A stretch of 64,000 nt of DNA. It comes from Streptomyces iakyrus. Its GTDB lineage: Bacteria; Actinomycetota; Actinomycetes; Streptomycetales; Streptomycetaceae. A program made the translations under genes and the position numbers. Under the pieces are notes generated by a model that saw only the letters and a program-made list of their open reading frames with translations, ran no database searches and was not told the DNA's origin. The stretch is taken from the NCBI RefSeq assembly GCF_000717055.1, contig NZ_JNXI01000003.1:310001-374000 (forward strand), read 5' to 3'. How positions within the stretch are numbered: position 1 is the stretch's first letter; every line of letters begins with the position of its first letter. Shown here piece after piece: positions 1 to 8,602 of this stretch.

Positions 1-289
1 CCTGCCCGTCCTGCTCCTGGCACACCAGCCCAAGTTCATCGACCGAGCAGCAGCCGCCGGCATCGACCTCCAACTCTCCGGCCACACCCACGGTGGCCAG
101 ATCTGGCCCTTCCACCACCTGGTCCGCCTCGACCAGCCGGCCCTCGCCGGCCTCAGTCACCACGGCTCCCGCACCCTCCTCTACACCAGCCGCGGCACCG
201 GCTTCTGGGGCCCGCCGTTCCGTCTCTTCGCCCCCAGCGAGATCACCCTGCTCGTACTCCGCTCCCCGCACCCGCCCACCTCGACCTAG
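1..289 (+). CDS. Metallophosphoesterase, C-terminal part (5' end off the window)
   Basis: The reading frame is open from base 2 and ends at TAG 287-289, giving 96 codons. It shows the motif LSGHTHGGQIWP, the last metal-binding histidine block of calcineurin-like phosphoesterases, followed by LYTSRGTGFWGPP and FAPSEITLLVL, which match the end of the YkuE-type membrane-associated branch. The family hydrolyses phosphoesters with a two-metal centre; the substrate cannot be inferred. The N-terminal metal ligands lie outside the window. Confidence 0.85.
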   Translation, partial: LPVLLLAHQPKFIDRAAAAGIDLQLSGHTHGGQIWPFHHLVRLDQPALAGLSHHGSRTLLYTSRGTGFWGPPFRLFAPSEITLLVLRSPHPPTST

Positions 290-565
290 CGGTTGACGCC
301 TGCGCCGTGCGCAAGGCCCCGCCCGGCTCAGGAAAAGAACCCGGACCCGCGCCGGGCTGACGGTTGCGGCCCCGGTGCACAACCGCACCTGAAGGGGACG
401 CCCGTTCGATGGACGTATTTCCGATCCGGCGGGAAGCGACGGAAGACGAGATGCGGATTCCCGTGATTCCCGGCCTCGATCTTCATTCATCTGCTTGGAT
501 TCATTATCGGTTGGCGAGCGTGCAGGGGCCGCTCTGCGCTCACTCGGTTATGCAAGGAGCAGGAT
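290..565. other. Intergenic region upstream of the GTPase cluster
   Basis: These 276 bases hold no convincing gene. The first 70 bases contain a weak hairpin. Bases 420-540 are clearly more AT-rich than the surroundings, as expected for a promoter and for DNA of different origin, but I cannot name a -35/-10 pair with confidence. A 102-residue open frame here has no ribosome binding site or recognisable domain and was left out. Confidence 0.5.
321..357 (+). terminator. Possible weak terminator after the phosphoesterase
   Basis: GCCCGGC at 321-327 can pair with GCCGGGC at 351-357 around a 23-base loop, 32 bases after the phosphoesterase stop. There is no T run and the loop is long, so this is a weak call. 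Confidence 0.3.
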
Positions 566-1231
566 TTGCCGCTACCTGTGATCGTCGGTGCCGTCGTGTT
601 GTCGGGAGCGATCGGGACGGCTCTCACGGTCCGTCAGCTCAAACGCCCAGCGAAGATCATCCTGCTGGGTGAAGGCATGAGCGGCAAGACCACGCTGCTC
701 AACACCTGGCAGGGCAAGTGGGACGAGCCGGTGCACCGGACCCATCCAGCGGGCGAGTTCATCGGAAAGATCCGACTGGACACAGGGAAGAAGGTTCTCT
801 GGATCGACAAGCCGCTCACGTTCAGGAACGTCAGGGACTTCAGCGGGATGGACGAAATCCTGGACGCCTCGCGAGACGGCGTGGAAGCAGCCCAATACAT
901 CCTCTACCTCATCAAGGCACCGCAGCTCGAAGCCGATGAGGAAAACCCCGGAGCGTCCGAGGCCTATGAGCGGCTCATCGCTGACGCCGCTCGCATCAAG
1001 AGATACAGCACGAAGATCAAAAAGGTCATCCTCGTGATCACCTTTACCGACAAGGACTCCCGATACGAACTCCTCGGCCAAGCCGCATATACGACTCGTG
1101 TACGCGGACAGCTCAGTGACCTCATCAGCCTGCTGAGCATGCGCAACAAGACCAAGGTGGTGGCCGGCAGCCTCGCCACACGTGAATCCGCCGAGCTCCT
1201 GGCGGGCGAAGTCATCCAGGCGATGCTATGA
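566..1231 (+). CDS. Membrane-anchored small GTPase, first gene of a three-gene cluster
   Basis: Residues 4-22 form one hydrophobic segment at the extreme N-terminus, then a Ras/Era-like GTPase domain follows: P-loop LGEGMSGKTT (about residues 34-43), a DxxG-type switch II in RDFSGMDE (about 89-96), and a G4-like block TFTDKD (about 157-162). Start is TTG at 566, supported by AAGGAG at 554-559. At 221 residues it is a single-domain GTPase tethered to the membrane by one segment. Its stop overlaps the next start (ATGA), so translation is probably coupled. Base composition is less GC-rich than nearby genes. It is not Era, Obg, MglA or a conservon GTPase as far as I can see; the role is unknown. 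Confidence 0.75.
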   Translation: MPLPVIVGAVVLSGAIGTALTVRQLKRPAKIILLGEGMSGKTTLLNTWQGKWDEPVHRTHPAGEFIGKIRLDTGKKVLWIDKPLTFRNVRDFSGMDEILDASRDGVEAAQYILYLIKAPQLEADEENPGASEAYERLIADAARIKRYSTKIKKVILVITFTDKDSRYELLGQAAYTTRVRGQLSDLISLLSMRNKTKVVAGSLATRESAELLAGEVIQAML

Positions 1232-1731
1232 GTGTCCACCTGCAACTGGTGTACGCGGAGTACGAGAGCGGCGAGCCGCCCTTCGTCTGGCTCAAAGGAA
1301 CGCGCCGGCGGTCCGAGGAGAAGCGAACGGCGATCCGGTGGATCGGCAAGGTCTGCCGGCTGGGGCGGGAGCGCCGGGGCGAGCCCGGCCTGGTGGTCCG
1401 CCACCGGGAATGGCTGTTGATCCAGACAACAGTCGGACTGGGCCACGACGGCAACGGACCTCAGGGCGTCGTATGCATCGTCAAAGGCCCCGGCTCCGCG
1501 GTCGACTGGGAGTCAGCGGTCACAGAACGGATCACCGAGGTACTGCTCGACGGCAGGATCACTGTGGACCGTGAGGAGTTCCGCTCCGTTCTCGCATGGG
1601 CCGCCAGATCGAGGGTCGACGACACGAAGCAGGCTCTGAAGACCATGCTGGGGGGCCAATTGGAGGCCGCCAGGACCAGAATGACGCGAAGCGACAAGAA
1701 GACAGATGGGGAACATGCGGATTCCGTATGA
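1228..1731 (+). CDS. Unrecognised 167-residue protein, second gene of the GTPase cluster
   Basis: I do not recognise this family. The protein has no signal peptide, membrane segment or cysteine-rich metal site. The first 90 residues look like a mixed beta-rich domain with a basic patch (KGTRRRSEEKR), then about 60 residues that should be helical, and a charged tail (TRSDKKTDGEH). Its ATG lies inside the ATGA that ends the GTPase gene, and its last 26 bases overlap the third gene. This strict overlap argues that the three products act together, perhaps with this one as a GTPase partner or regulator; that is inference. Confidence 0.65.
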   Translation: MSVHLQLVYAEYESGEPPFVWLKGTRRRSEEKRTAIRWIGKVCRLGRERRGEPGLVVRHREWLLIQTTVGLGHDGNGPQGVVCIVKGPGSAVDWESAVTERITEVLLDGRITVDREEFRSVLAWAARSRVDDTKQALKTMLGGQLEAARTRMTRSDKKTDGEHADSV

Positions 1732-2536
1732 ACTGGCCGATCGGCTGCTGACCGTATCGCTGGAGGATTTCGTTCGCATATCCGACGATGATCCGGAGCG
1801 GCTGCGCGATCATCGCATCACGATCGTGCCGGTTCCGCTGTTCGGTCGTTGGAGGCGCTTCCCCGAACTGCGGGAGACCGTACTGCACCCCGATCTGGCC
1901 TATGTGCGCGATCGCGACTCCGCCCACCGTTACGTGGCGGCGGACAACGCGATCCAGGGTACGGCGTTGCGGAAGTGCCGTCTCGCACTCAAGGTGTGCA
2001 AGGAACTCGGGGCCACATCGCTGCACGTCATGGAGTCCCGGGCGGACTCGGGGAAGTTCAGCGTCGACAACGAGTACACCGCTCAGGCTCGGGCCAGACG
2101 GAACGGAGAGGCCCGGAAGAAGCCGACGGGCGCCGGCCTGTCGGTGGAGGAACAGAGTTCGGTCAATCTTGCCGCCCATCTGCGTCACGATCTGAAGCTG
2201 ACCATTGAGGCGGAAGGCAACTGGCCGGGCCACGTGCCTTCGGTCGCAGGAGCCCTTGAGGTCCTGGATGGATATGACCCGAGCGACGTCGAAGACCTGC
2301 GCATCTTCATCGAGCAGCGGGACGGGGCGCACAACGTGTCCACGAGCCTGTCGCTCGTGGTCAATCTGCTCAGCGAGCTGCATCGCGATTTCGATCTGTT
2401 CTGCAAGACCGCCGCCGGTCTCGAGGCTACGCTCGGACGCCGGCACGCGACGGCTGAAGCGAGTATGAGCAACACCTTCAAGATCCAGTTCGAGAGAACG
2501 AGAATGGTTTCGCTCGCCCTCAAAGTCGAGTTCTGA
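1706..2536 (+). CDS. Unrecognised 276-residue protein, third gene of the GTPase cluster
   Basis: I do not recognise this family. Start is ATG 1706, 26 bases inside the previous gene; ATG 1715 is an alternative. There is no signal peptide or obvious membrane helix. Two stretches alternate polar and apolar residues like amphipathic beta-hairpins: about 110-172, interrupted by the basic linker ARRNGEARKKPTG, and the last 24 residues, which contain FKIQFERTRMVSLALKVEF. Between them are helical segments with NLLSELHRDFDLFCK. Such an arrangement can occur in lipid-binding or pore-forming proteins, but also in ordinary mixed folds. It is the last gene of the unit, followed by a strong hairpin. Confidence 0.65.
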   Translation: MGNMRIPYELADRLLTVSLEDFVRISDDDPERLRDHRITIVPVPLFGRWRRFPELRETVLHPDLAYVRDRDSAHRYVAADNAIQGTALRKCRLALKVCKELGATSLHVMESRADSGKFSVDNEYTAQARARRNGEARKKPTGAGLSVEEQSSVNLAAHLRHDLKLTIEAEGNWPGHVPSVAGALEVLDGYDPSDVEDLRIFIEQRDGAHNVSTSLSLVVNLLSELHRDFDLFCKTAAGLEATLGRRHATAEASMSNTFKIQFERTRMVSLALKVEF

Positions 2537-2598
2537 ACGCGAAGTTTCTCGCTGGCGCGCCCCGGCAGGGTCACGCGGACCGACGGCATGCGGCTCCC

Positions 2599-2639
2599 GG
2601 GTCTGCCGGGACCGCGAAAGAGCCCGGCCCGGCAGACCC
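2599..2639. terminator. Bidirectional terminator between GTPase cluster and GH43 gene
   Basis: GGGTCTGCCGGG at 2599-2610 pairs perfectly with CCCGGCAGACCC at 2628-2639 (12 bp stem, 17-base loop). It sits between the convergent stops at 2536 and 2648, so it can serve both transcripts. Confidence 0.75.
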
Positions 2640-2647
2640 GCCGTGGC

Positions 2648-5600
2648 CTACCTTCGGTGTCCGACGGTGACGACGCCCTTCGTCCTCGCACCGGTCCTGT
2701 TGTCGTAGACGACATCGCCGGTGGACTTCTTCCAGATCTTGACGCGGAAGGTGTCCGGGCCGTCGGTGGCGGTGAGCCGGAAGGCGTAGCCGCTCTTGCC
2801 GCCGACCGTGCCGGTGCCCTGGTAGACGGCCCGGGAGCCGTTCACCACGAGCCAGTCGGAGCCGGTGGAGCGGAAGGTGAGCTTGGCCGGACCGAAGACG
2901 AACGTGGCCTTGCCTGCGGGGACGGTGGCTCCCTTCCGGTACTGGGCGGCCAAGGTGAACGCCGCCTTCCCGGTCAGCCCCGGCCGGGCCGGGTAGGCAC
3001 CGGCCGGCGAGGTGATCGTGCCGGCGCCGGCCACGGGACCGGCCGACCGGTCGTAGACGATCAGTTCCGGGAGTGTGGTGCTGTCCGTGCCGCCGTCGTC
3101 GTCGGTGACCGTGACGACCGGGCGGTGGATGCCCGCCTCGTCGTAGACGTGTGTGGCCCGGCAGCCGGAGTCGGTGACCGTGCCGGTCGTCGGCCGGCTG
3201 CCGTCCTTCCAGTCGACCTCGCAGGTGTGGCGGTCGCTCGTCCCCGGGTCGTCGAAGGACGCGGTGACGGCGGCGGCCTTGCCCACCGAGAGGGGCGAGC
3301 CGGGGCCCTTGGCGGAGGTGATCGACGGGTCGGCGTTGGAGACCTTGACGGTCGCGGTGTCGCTGCCGCGCCCGCCGGTCAGGGTGACCTGGAAGGTGCC
3401 GTCGTCGGTGCAGGTGAGGGTCGTGCGGGCCGCGGCGGGGTCCTGGACCGCGCACGGGGCGCCGTCCTGGACGGTCCACTTCGGGCTGCCCGCCCCGGAG
3501 ACGGTGCCGGCGAGGGTGATCGCCTCGCCCTCGGTACCGGTGGCGTCCGGCCCGGCGTGGACGACGGTGACCGGGTCGATGCCGCCCAGGGTCGGAACGA
3601 CCTTCTCGATCAGGCCGTCCGAGCCGAACTCCAGCTTGTCGATCGTCGTTTCGCGGTGGGTGCCGTCACCGCCGGGGATGGCGAAGCGGTGGTAGGCGAT
3701 GTACCAGTCGTCGGTGCCCGGGACGTGGACGACGGAGTGGTGGCCCGGGCCCTTGATGCCCAGGGACAGGTCCTTCTCCAGGATGACGCCCTGCTTGGTC
3801 CACGGGCCGGTGGGCGAGGGGCCGGTCGCGTAGGCGACGCGGTAGTTCTCGTCCCGGGTGTCGTTCTCCGACCACATGAAGTAGTAGGTGCCCTTGCGCT
3901 TGATGACGAAGGTGCCCTCGTTGTAGCCGCTCGGGGTGATGTCCTCGACCTGCGCGGTGTCGATGGAGGTCATGTCGTCGCCGAGCGGGACGACGTAGGC
4001 GCGGCCGTTGCCCCAGTAGAGGTACTGCTTGCCGTCGTCGTCGGTGAAGACGGCCGGGTCGATCATCTGGCCGCGGAAGTCACCGGCCTTCAGCAGCGGC
4101 TTGCCCAGGGCGTCCTTGAACGGCCCGGTGGGCGAGTCGGAGACGGCCACGCCGATGTTGGCGTCGGCGCAGAAGTAGAAGTAGTACGTGCCGTCCTTCT
4201 CGGTCATGGCCGGCGCCCAGGCCCTGCTGTCCGCCCAGCCGACGTCCGGCCCCAGGTCGAGGATGACGCCGTGGTCCTTCCAGTGGACCAGGTCCTTCGA
4301 GGAGTAGGCCTTGAACTGCGTGCCGCTCCAGCCCTCGAAGCCGTCGGTCGTCGGGTAGAGGTAGAAGGTGTCGCCGAAGCGCACGATGTTCGGGTCGGCG
4401 TTCAGCCCCGGCAGGACGGGGGTCTTCATGATCAGCGCCGAGACCTTCCAGATGCGCTTCTTGCCGTCCCATCCGGTGACCTCGTACGTCACCGGCTCGG
4501 TGAAGTCCTGCACGCTGCCGGAGGCGGGGCTGATGGTCGCGCCCTCGGCGAGCGTGAACTTTGGTGCCAGGGCGGTGAGATCGGTGCCCGCCTTCATCGG
4601 CAGGGTGATCGTGCCGGCCGCGTTGTCGACGAGCGCGTCGACCTTGAGCGCCGGGTGCGTCACCTTGGTGATGCCCGCGGTGTTGCCGCTGAGTCGCATG
4701 ACCTCGGTGCCGGTGAGGGCACGGTCGTAGATGCGGAAGTCGTCGACCTCGCCGCCGAAGTAGGGGTCGGCCGCGTACAGCGAGCGGCCGATGTAGCCGC
4801 TGTGGTCCTTGGCCGCGTCGTACAGCTCGGACGGCTTGATGGTGGTCGTCGTACGGGCAGCCTCGATGCCGTCGGCGTAGAGGACCATCGTGCCGGTGGC
4901 ACCGTCCAGCGTCACCGTGACGTGCCGCCACTGGCCGGGCGTGAGCTGCGAGCCGGCCGTGAGCTTCGACTCCGCCGACCAACTCGCCTTGGTGATGGCC
5001 GAGTAGAGGCTGGAGCCGCCGTTGGACGGGGTGGCGAACAGGTACTTGTCGCTGTCGGGTCCGAGCCCGAACAGCCACTGGAAGCTGCTGCCGCCCTTCC
5101 ACTTGGCGTACGTCGACACCGTCACGCTGCCGGCGTTCTTCAGCACGCCGTTCGGGATCTTCACGTACGGCGAGTCGGAGCCGCCGGACATCTTGAACGA
5201 GCCGCCGTGCACGCCGCTGCCGAAGTCGGGGGTACGGACGTAGGTGCCGTGGTAGCCGTGCCCACTGGAGTCACGGGCGATGCTGCCGCCCGTCTCGTCG
5301 AAGCCGTAGTGCAGCAGGAGGTCGGCCGGGACGTCCGGTCCTTCCTCCGACACGGTGACCTCGGCCCGGACCGGGATCGCGACGCCGCCGGGCAGGCTGC
5401 CGGTGACGGTGAAGGTGCCGGGCTGGGCGTACTTCGACGCCGGGACGTCCTCCCAGTCGACGGAGACGGGCCGCCTGACGCCGTCGGCATACTCGGCGAT
5501 CACCGTGGCCGGCAGGACCGGGGCGTCACCGACCCGGGTCTTCACCGACACGTCCTCGACGCCCTTCACGATCTGGTCGGGCTGGTAGGCACGCAGCAGC

Positions 5601-7870
5601 CGGTCGTACTCGGCCTGGGTCACCGGCAGCACGGTGCCGTGGCGGGGCTTGGCGGGCAGGTCGTAGCCGGTGGAGGGGATCCACATGCCGGAGTCGAGGT
5701 CGGTCGTCTCGAAGGGGATGTAGCCGCGGCCGCCGAACTCGTCGAGGAACGCGTACCACTTGTCCTCGGTGTTGGACTTGAACACCAGCGGTCCCTCGGC
5801 GGCGTTCATCGCGCCCTTGCCGATGCCCTCGGCGACCGGCGTCCAGGACGGGTCGAGGATCGAGTCGCTCTTCTCCTGGAAGATGAACTTGCTGTTGGGG
5901 GTGGAGGAGCTGTTGTTCCGCTCGTCCTTGGAGAGGCGGTAGTACGTGCCGTCGTGGCGGATCATCGTGGAGTCGATGACCGAGTAGCCGCGGTCGATCC
6001 AGACCTTGGGCTCACTGAAGGTGTAGAAGTCGCGCGTGGTGGCGTACATCATGCGGTTGTACGTGTCGCCGGAGTGGTCGGCGTTGTCGTAGAGCTTCGA
6101 CGCCCAGAAGACGACGTACTCGCCGCGCTCGGCGTCGTAGAAGGCCTCCGGCGCCCAGGTGTTGCCGGCGCTGTCGGGTGAGACCTTGACCAGGCGCTGG
6201 TCGGTCCAGTGCACCAGGTCGGTGGACTCCCAGACCATGATGGACTTGCTGCCGGTGCGCTGGGAGGCGTCCCAGTCGCCGTTGCCGTAGATCCGGAGGT
6301 CGGTGGCGATCTGGTAGAACTTGTCGCCCTCCGGGGAGCGGATGATGAACGGGTCGCGCAGGCCCTTCTCGCCCAGCGTGGAGGTGAGGACCGGCTTGCC
6401 GTCGTTCAGTTCGCGCCAGTGCAGCGGGTCGTTGCCCTTGCTCAGGGCGGCGTAGAGCTGCTCGCCGTCGGAGGTGCCCTCGCCGGTGAAGTAACTGAAC
6501 ATGTAGCCCTTGAGGGCCGCTTCTGCGGGCAGTTCGGGCACCTTGGCCGTCATGACGCGGGTGGCCTTCGCCTCGCCCTTGGTGACGGTGGCGGTGAGCT
6601 CAACGGTGGTGGCGCCGTCGCCGTGCGCGGGGCGGTGGACCTCGCCGCCGGCGGAGACGATGTCCGGCTTCGCGGAGGACCAGGTCACGGTCGTGGCGTA
6701 CTTGCCGGTGCCCGGCAGGGTGAGGTTGCCGCGGGCGTCGTCGAGGTTGTGGACCGTGAGCGCCTCGGCGGCCTCCCGGGTGGCGGCGGCGTCGTCGAGC
6801 GCGGGCCGGACCGTGACGTCGAAGGTCTTGGTGCCGGTCACGGTGCCCTTCTTCAGGGTCGCCGTGAGGGTGGCGCGGCCGTCGGGTGAGCCGGCCTCGG
6901 GGCGGGTCACCTCGCCGGTGCCGGACACCACGGACGGGTTGTCGCTGGCCCAGCTGATGGCGGAGCCGCCGGCCGGGCCGGTCTTCGGCAGGTCCAGGTC
7001 GGAGGTGACGCCGCTGGTGTCGCCGAGGCTCAGCGCCTCCTTGTCGGCGGCGATGCCCTGCGTGGCGACGGGGAGGGAGAGCTGCTCGACCTCCGGACCG
7101 TCCAGTGCCCGGTCGTATACACGGAAGTCGCGTATCCGGCCCTTGAAGAGCTTGTCGCCGTCGTAGACGGACTTGCCGATGTAGTTGGCCTTGGTAGTGC
7201 CGGAGCCGATGGCGCCGGGCGTGGTGGTGACCGAGGTGTTGCGGCCCACCTCGACGCCGTCCTCGTAGAGCACGCCCGTGGAGCCGGTCTGGGCGTAGGT
7301 GATGTGCTTCCACACCCCGCGGGTCAGGTTGTGGGAGTCGGACGGCTTGGTGGTCTGCTCGGTCGACCAGTTTCCCGTCGCGACGGAGGTGCGGAAGGAG
7401 TTGCCGGTGGTGAACAGGTAGCCGTTGCCGTTGCCCGCGCTGGTGTTGCCGAAGCCGTAGAGGAAGTAGGGCGTGCTCTGGGCGGGGTCGATCAGTACGT
7501 CCATGGAGACGGTGATCGCGTTCATGCCCTTCATGACGTCGTCCGGCACCTTGATGTAGGTGTCCGACCCGTTGAAGGCGAGCCCCTGGCCGGATGCCGG
7601 CCAGTCGGCGGTGCCGCTGACCGTGCCGTCGCGGCCGTTGCCGGAGGCGTCGGGCACGGTGCCGCCGGAGTCGGCGTCGAGCTTGTACCACAGCGCCAGG
7701 CCGTCGGTGATGTCCGCGGCTTCGGCCGCCGGGGCCACCGTGACCGCCGGTGCGGCCTGTGCGGAGGCGACGGGTCCGGCGAGGGTGAGCAGCATCGACG
7801 CGGCGGTCAGTCCGGCGAGATGGCCCGCCCGGCGTCTCGCGCGGCTGCGAAGTCGTGCGACGTGCGTCAT
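2648..7870 (-). CDS. Secreted multidomain glycoside hydrolase with two GH43 catalytic domains and two LamG domains
   Basis: A 1740-residue exoenzyme. The N-terminus is a long signal peptide (Arg-rich, then LAGLTAASMLLTLAGPVASAQA). Order: LamG (about 50-260), Ig-like repeats (265-440), GH43 (455-790), Ig-like (800-845), LamG (848-1045), a short linker domain, second GH43 (1150-1450), two PKD/Ig-like repeats (1440-1610), and a C-terminal beta domain. Both catalytic domains keep the acidic triad: GLRDPFI, SVIDSTM and AAEGP in the first; NADPNIV, MIDPAVF and YNEGTF in the second. GH43 enzymes act on arabinan, arabinoxylan or related polymers; exact specificity is unknown. I chose ATG 7870, which starts just before the signal peptide with GGGAAC upstream, over a TTG at 7909 that lacks a binding site. 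Monocistronic. Confidence 0.9.
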   Translation of the reverse strand: MTHVARLRSRARRRAGHLAGLTAASMLLTLAGPVASAQAAPAVTVAPAAEAADITDGLALWYKLDADSGGTVPDASGNGRDGTVSGTADWPASGQGLAFNGSDTYIKVPDDVMKGMNAITVSMDVLIDPAQSTPYFLYGFGNTSAGNGNGYLFTTGNSFRTSVATGNWSTEQTTKPSDSHNLTRGVWKHITYAQTGSTGVLYEDGVEVGRNTSVTTTPGAIGSGTTKANYIGKSVYDGDKLFKGRIRDFRVYDRALDGPEVEQLSLPVATQGIAADKEALSLGDTSGVTSDLDLPKTGPAGGSAISWASDNPSVVSGTGEVTRPEAGSPDGRATLTATLKKGTVTGTKTFDVTVRPALDDAAATREAAEALTVHNLDDARGNLTLPGTGKYATTVTWSSAKPDIVSAGGEVHRPAHGDGATTVELTATVTKGEAKATRVMTAKVPELPAEAALKGYMFSYFTGEGTSDGEQLYAALSKGNDPLHWRELNDGKPVLTSTLGEKGLRDPFIIRSPEGDKFYQIATDLRIYGNGDWDASQRTGSKSIMVWESTDLVHWTDQRLVKVSPDSAGNTWAPEAFYDAERGEYVVFWASKLYDNADHSGDTYNRMMYATTRDFYTFSEPKVWIDRGYSVIDSTMIRHDGTYYRLSKDERNNSSSTPNSKFIFQEKSDSILDPSWTPVAEGIGKGAMNAAEGPLVFKSNTEDKWYAFLDEFGGRGYIPFETTDLDSGMWIPSTGYDLPAKPRHGTVLPVTQAEYDRLLRAYQPDQIVKGVEDVSVKTRVGDAPVLPATVIAEYADGVRRPVSVDWEDVPASKYAQPGTFTVTGSLPGGVAIPVRAEVTVSEEGPDVPADLLLHYGFDETGGSIARDSSGHGYHGTYVRTPDFGSGVHGGSFKMSGGSDSPYVKIPNGVLKNAGSVTVSTYAKWKGGSSFQWLFGLGPDSDKYLFATPSNGGSSLYSAITKASWSAESKLTAGSQLTPGQWRHVTVTLDGATGTMVLYADGIEAARTTTTIKPSELYDAAKDHSGYIGRSLYAADPYFGGEVDDFRIYDRALTGTEVMRLSGNTAGITKVTHPALKVDALVDNAAGTITLPMKAGTDLTALAPKFTLAEGATISPASGSVQDFTEPVTYEVTGWDGKKRIWKVSALIMKTPVLPGLNADPNIVRFGDTFYLYPTTDGFEGWSGTQFKAYSSKDLVHWKDHGVILDLGPDVGWADSRAWAPAMTEKDGTYYFYFCADANIGVAVSDSPTGPFKDALGKPLLKAGDFRGQMIDPAVFTDDDGKQYLYWGNGRAYVVPLGDDMTSIDTAQVEDITPSGYNEGTFVIKRKGTYYFMWSENDTRDENYRVAYATGPSPTGPWTKQGVILEKDLSLGIKGPGHHSVVHVPGTDDWYIAYHRFAIPGGDGTHRETTIDKLEFGSDGLIEKVVPTLGGIDPVTVVHAGPDATGTEGEAITLAGTVSGAGSPKWTVQDGAPCAVQDPAAARTTLTCTDDGTFQVTLTGGRGSDTATVKVSNADPSITSAKGPGSPLSVGKAAAVTASFDDPGTSDRHTCEVDWKDGSRPTTGTVTDSGCRATHVYDEAGIHRPVVTVTDDDGGTDSTTLPELIVYDRSAGPVAGAGTITSPAGAYPARPGLTGKAAFTLAAQYRKGATVPAGKATFVFGPAKLTFRSTGSDWLVVNGSRAVYQGTGTVGGKSGYAFRLTATDGPDTFRVKIWKKSTGDVVYDNRTGARTKGVVTVGHRR

Positions 7871-8194
7871 GTGGAGGTTCCCTGCTGAGGCATGGCTGAT
7901 GACGGACAAGGCAGCGGTTCGGAAAGGGGGAGGAGCCGACGAGGCGACGGCAAGTCCTTGCCGTGGGCCTGCCGTTACACGCAGGTGAAGTGTGTTGCGA
8001 GAGTTTCAGTCGGCACCCGGGCCACCGTCAAGAGGTTTCGAACAATGTCCGACACGTCGAACAGCGCCGTCCGACTCGTGGTGGTTCACCGGGCCGGGCG
8101 GGGCGGTGTCCCCGGCTGTGTCGAGCGGCCGGCGCGGAGGGGTTCGGCCATGCTGGGGCAGGTGGCACCCCTCCCCCACGACAAGGAGCCCCGC
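7871..8194. other. Intergenic region between GH43 gene and small acidic protein gene
   Basis: These 324 bases separate two divergent genes and must contain both promoters. I see no gene and no perfect operator palindrome. The segment 8005-8060 is relatively AT-rich (TCAAGAGGTTTCGAACAATG), a plausible promoter zone. Confidence 0.5.
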
Positions 8195-8410
8195 ATGACC
8201 ACGGATTCCCTCACCCGTTTCCTGGCGGCTCTGGACCCGGAGCACCGCGAAGCGATCGGGACCAGGCCGCGCGAAGAACAGGAACGGCTCGCGGCGGCCT
8301 GGGAACGGGAGCTGGAAGCGGACGACGAACTCGACACCCTCGACGAGCTGTCGCCCCCGGCGGCAGAGGCCGAGGCGGCCCGCCGCGTGCTGGACCGCGA
8401 GACCGGGTGA
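8195..8410 (+). CDS. Small acidic hypothetical protein (71 aa)
   Basis: The start is ATG 8195 with AAGGAG at 8183-8188, a good ribosome binding site. The product is short, very acidic and predicted helical, with DPEHREAIGTRPREEQERLA followed by an E/D-rich second half (ELEADDELDTLDELSPP). No membrane segment, cysteine or known motif. It is a plausible small cytosolic protein of unknown role; small proteins of this type are common in Streptomyces. Confidence 0.6.
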   Translation: MTTDSLTRFLAALDPEHREAIGTRPREEQERLAAAWERELEADDELDTLDELSPPAAEAEAARRVLDRETG

Positions 8411-8602
8411 GGCGCGCGGGGGCAACCCCGCCAACGCCCCGCCACCGCCTCCGCCACCACCGCTTCGAGACCGCCGCGGGGTCGTCGTGATACCGCCGGG
8501 CAGCGGGATTGTCCGTGATCGGTAACAGACGGATCCGCCGGCCGCCGGCCGCCCTCTTGCCGTATGCACGGGCTCCACGGCGACGGCGAAGGAACAGACG
8601 AC

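Noticed and set aside
364..672. 102-codon frame before the GTPase gene
   Set aside because: No binding site or recognisable domain, and it runs into the GTPase gene in another frame.
2588..6181. 1197-codon open frame on the plus strand opposite the GH43 gene
   Set aside because: It is antisense to a gene with signal peptide, catalytic motifs and family domains; its product is Gly/Val/Arg/Asp-rich low-complexity text typical of high-GC shadows.
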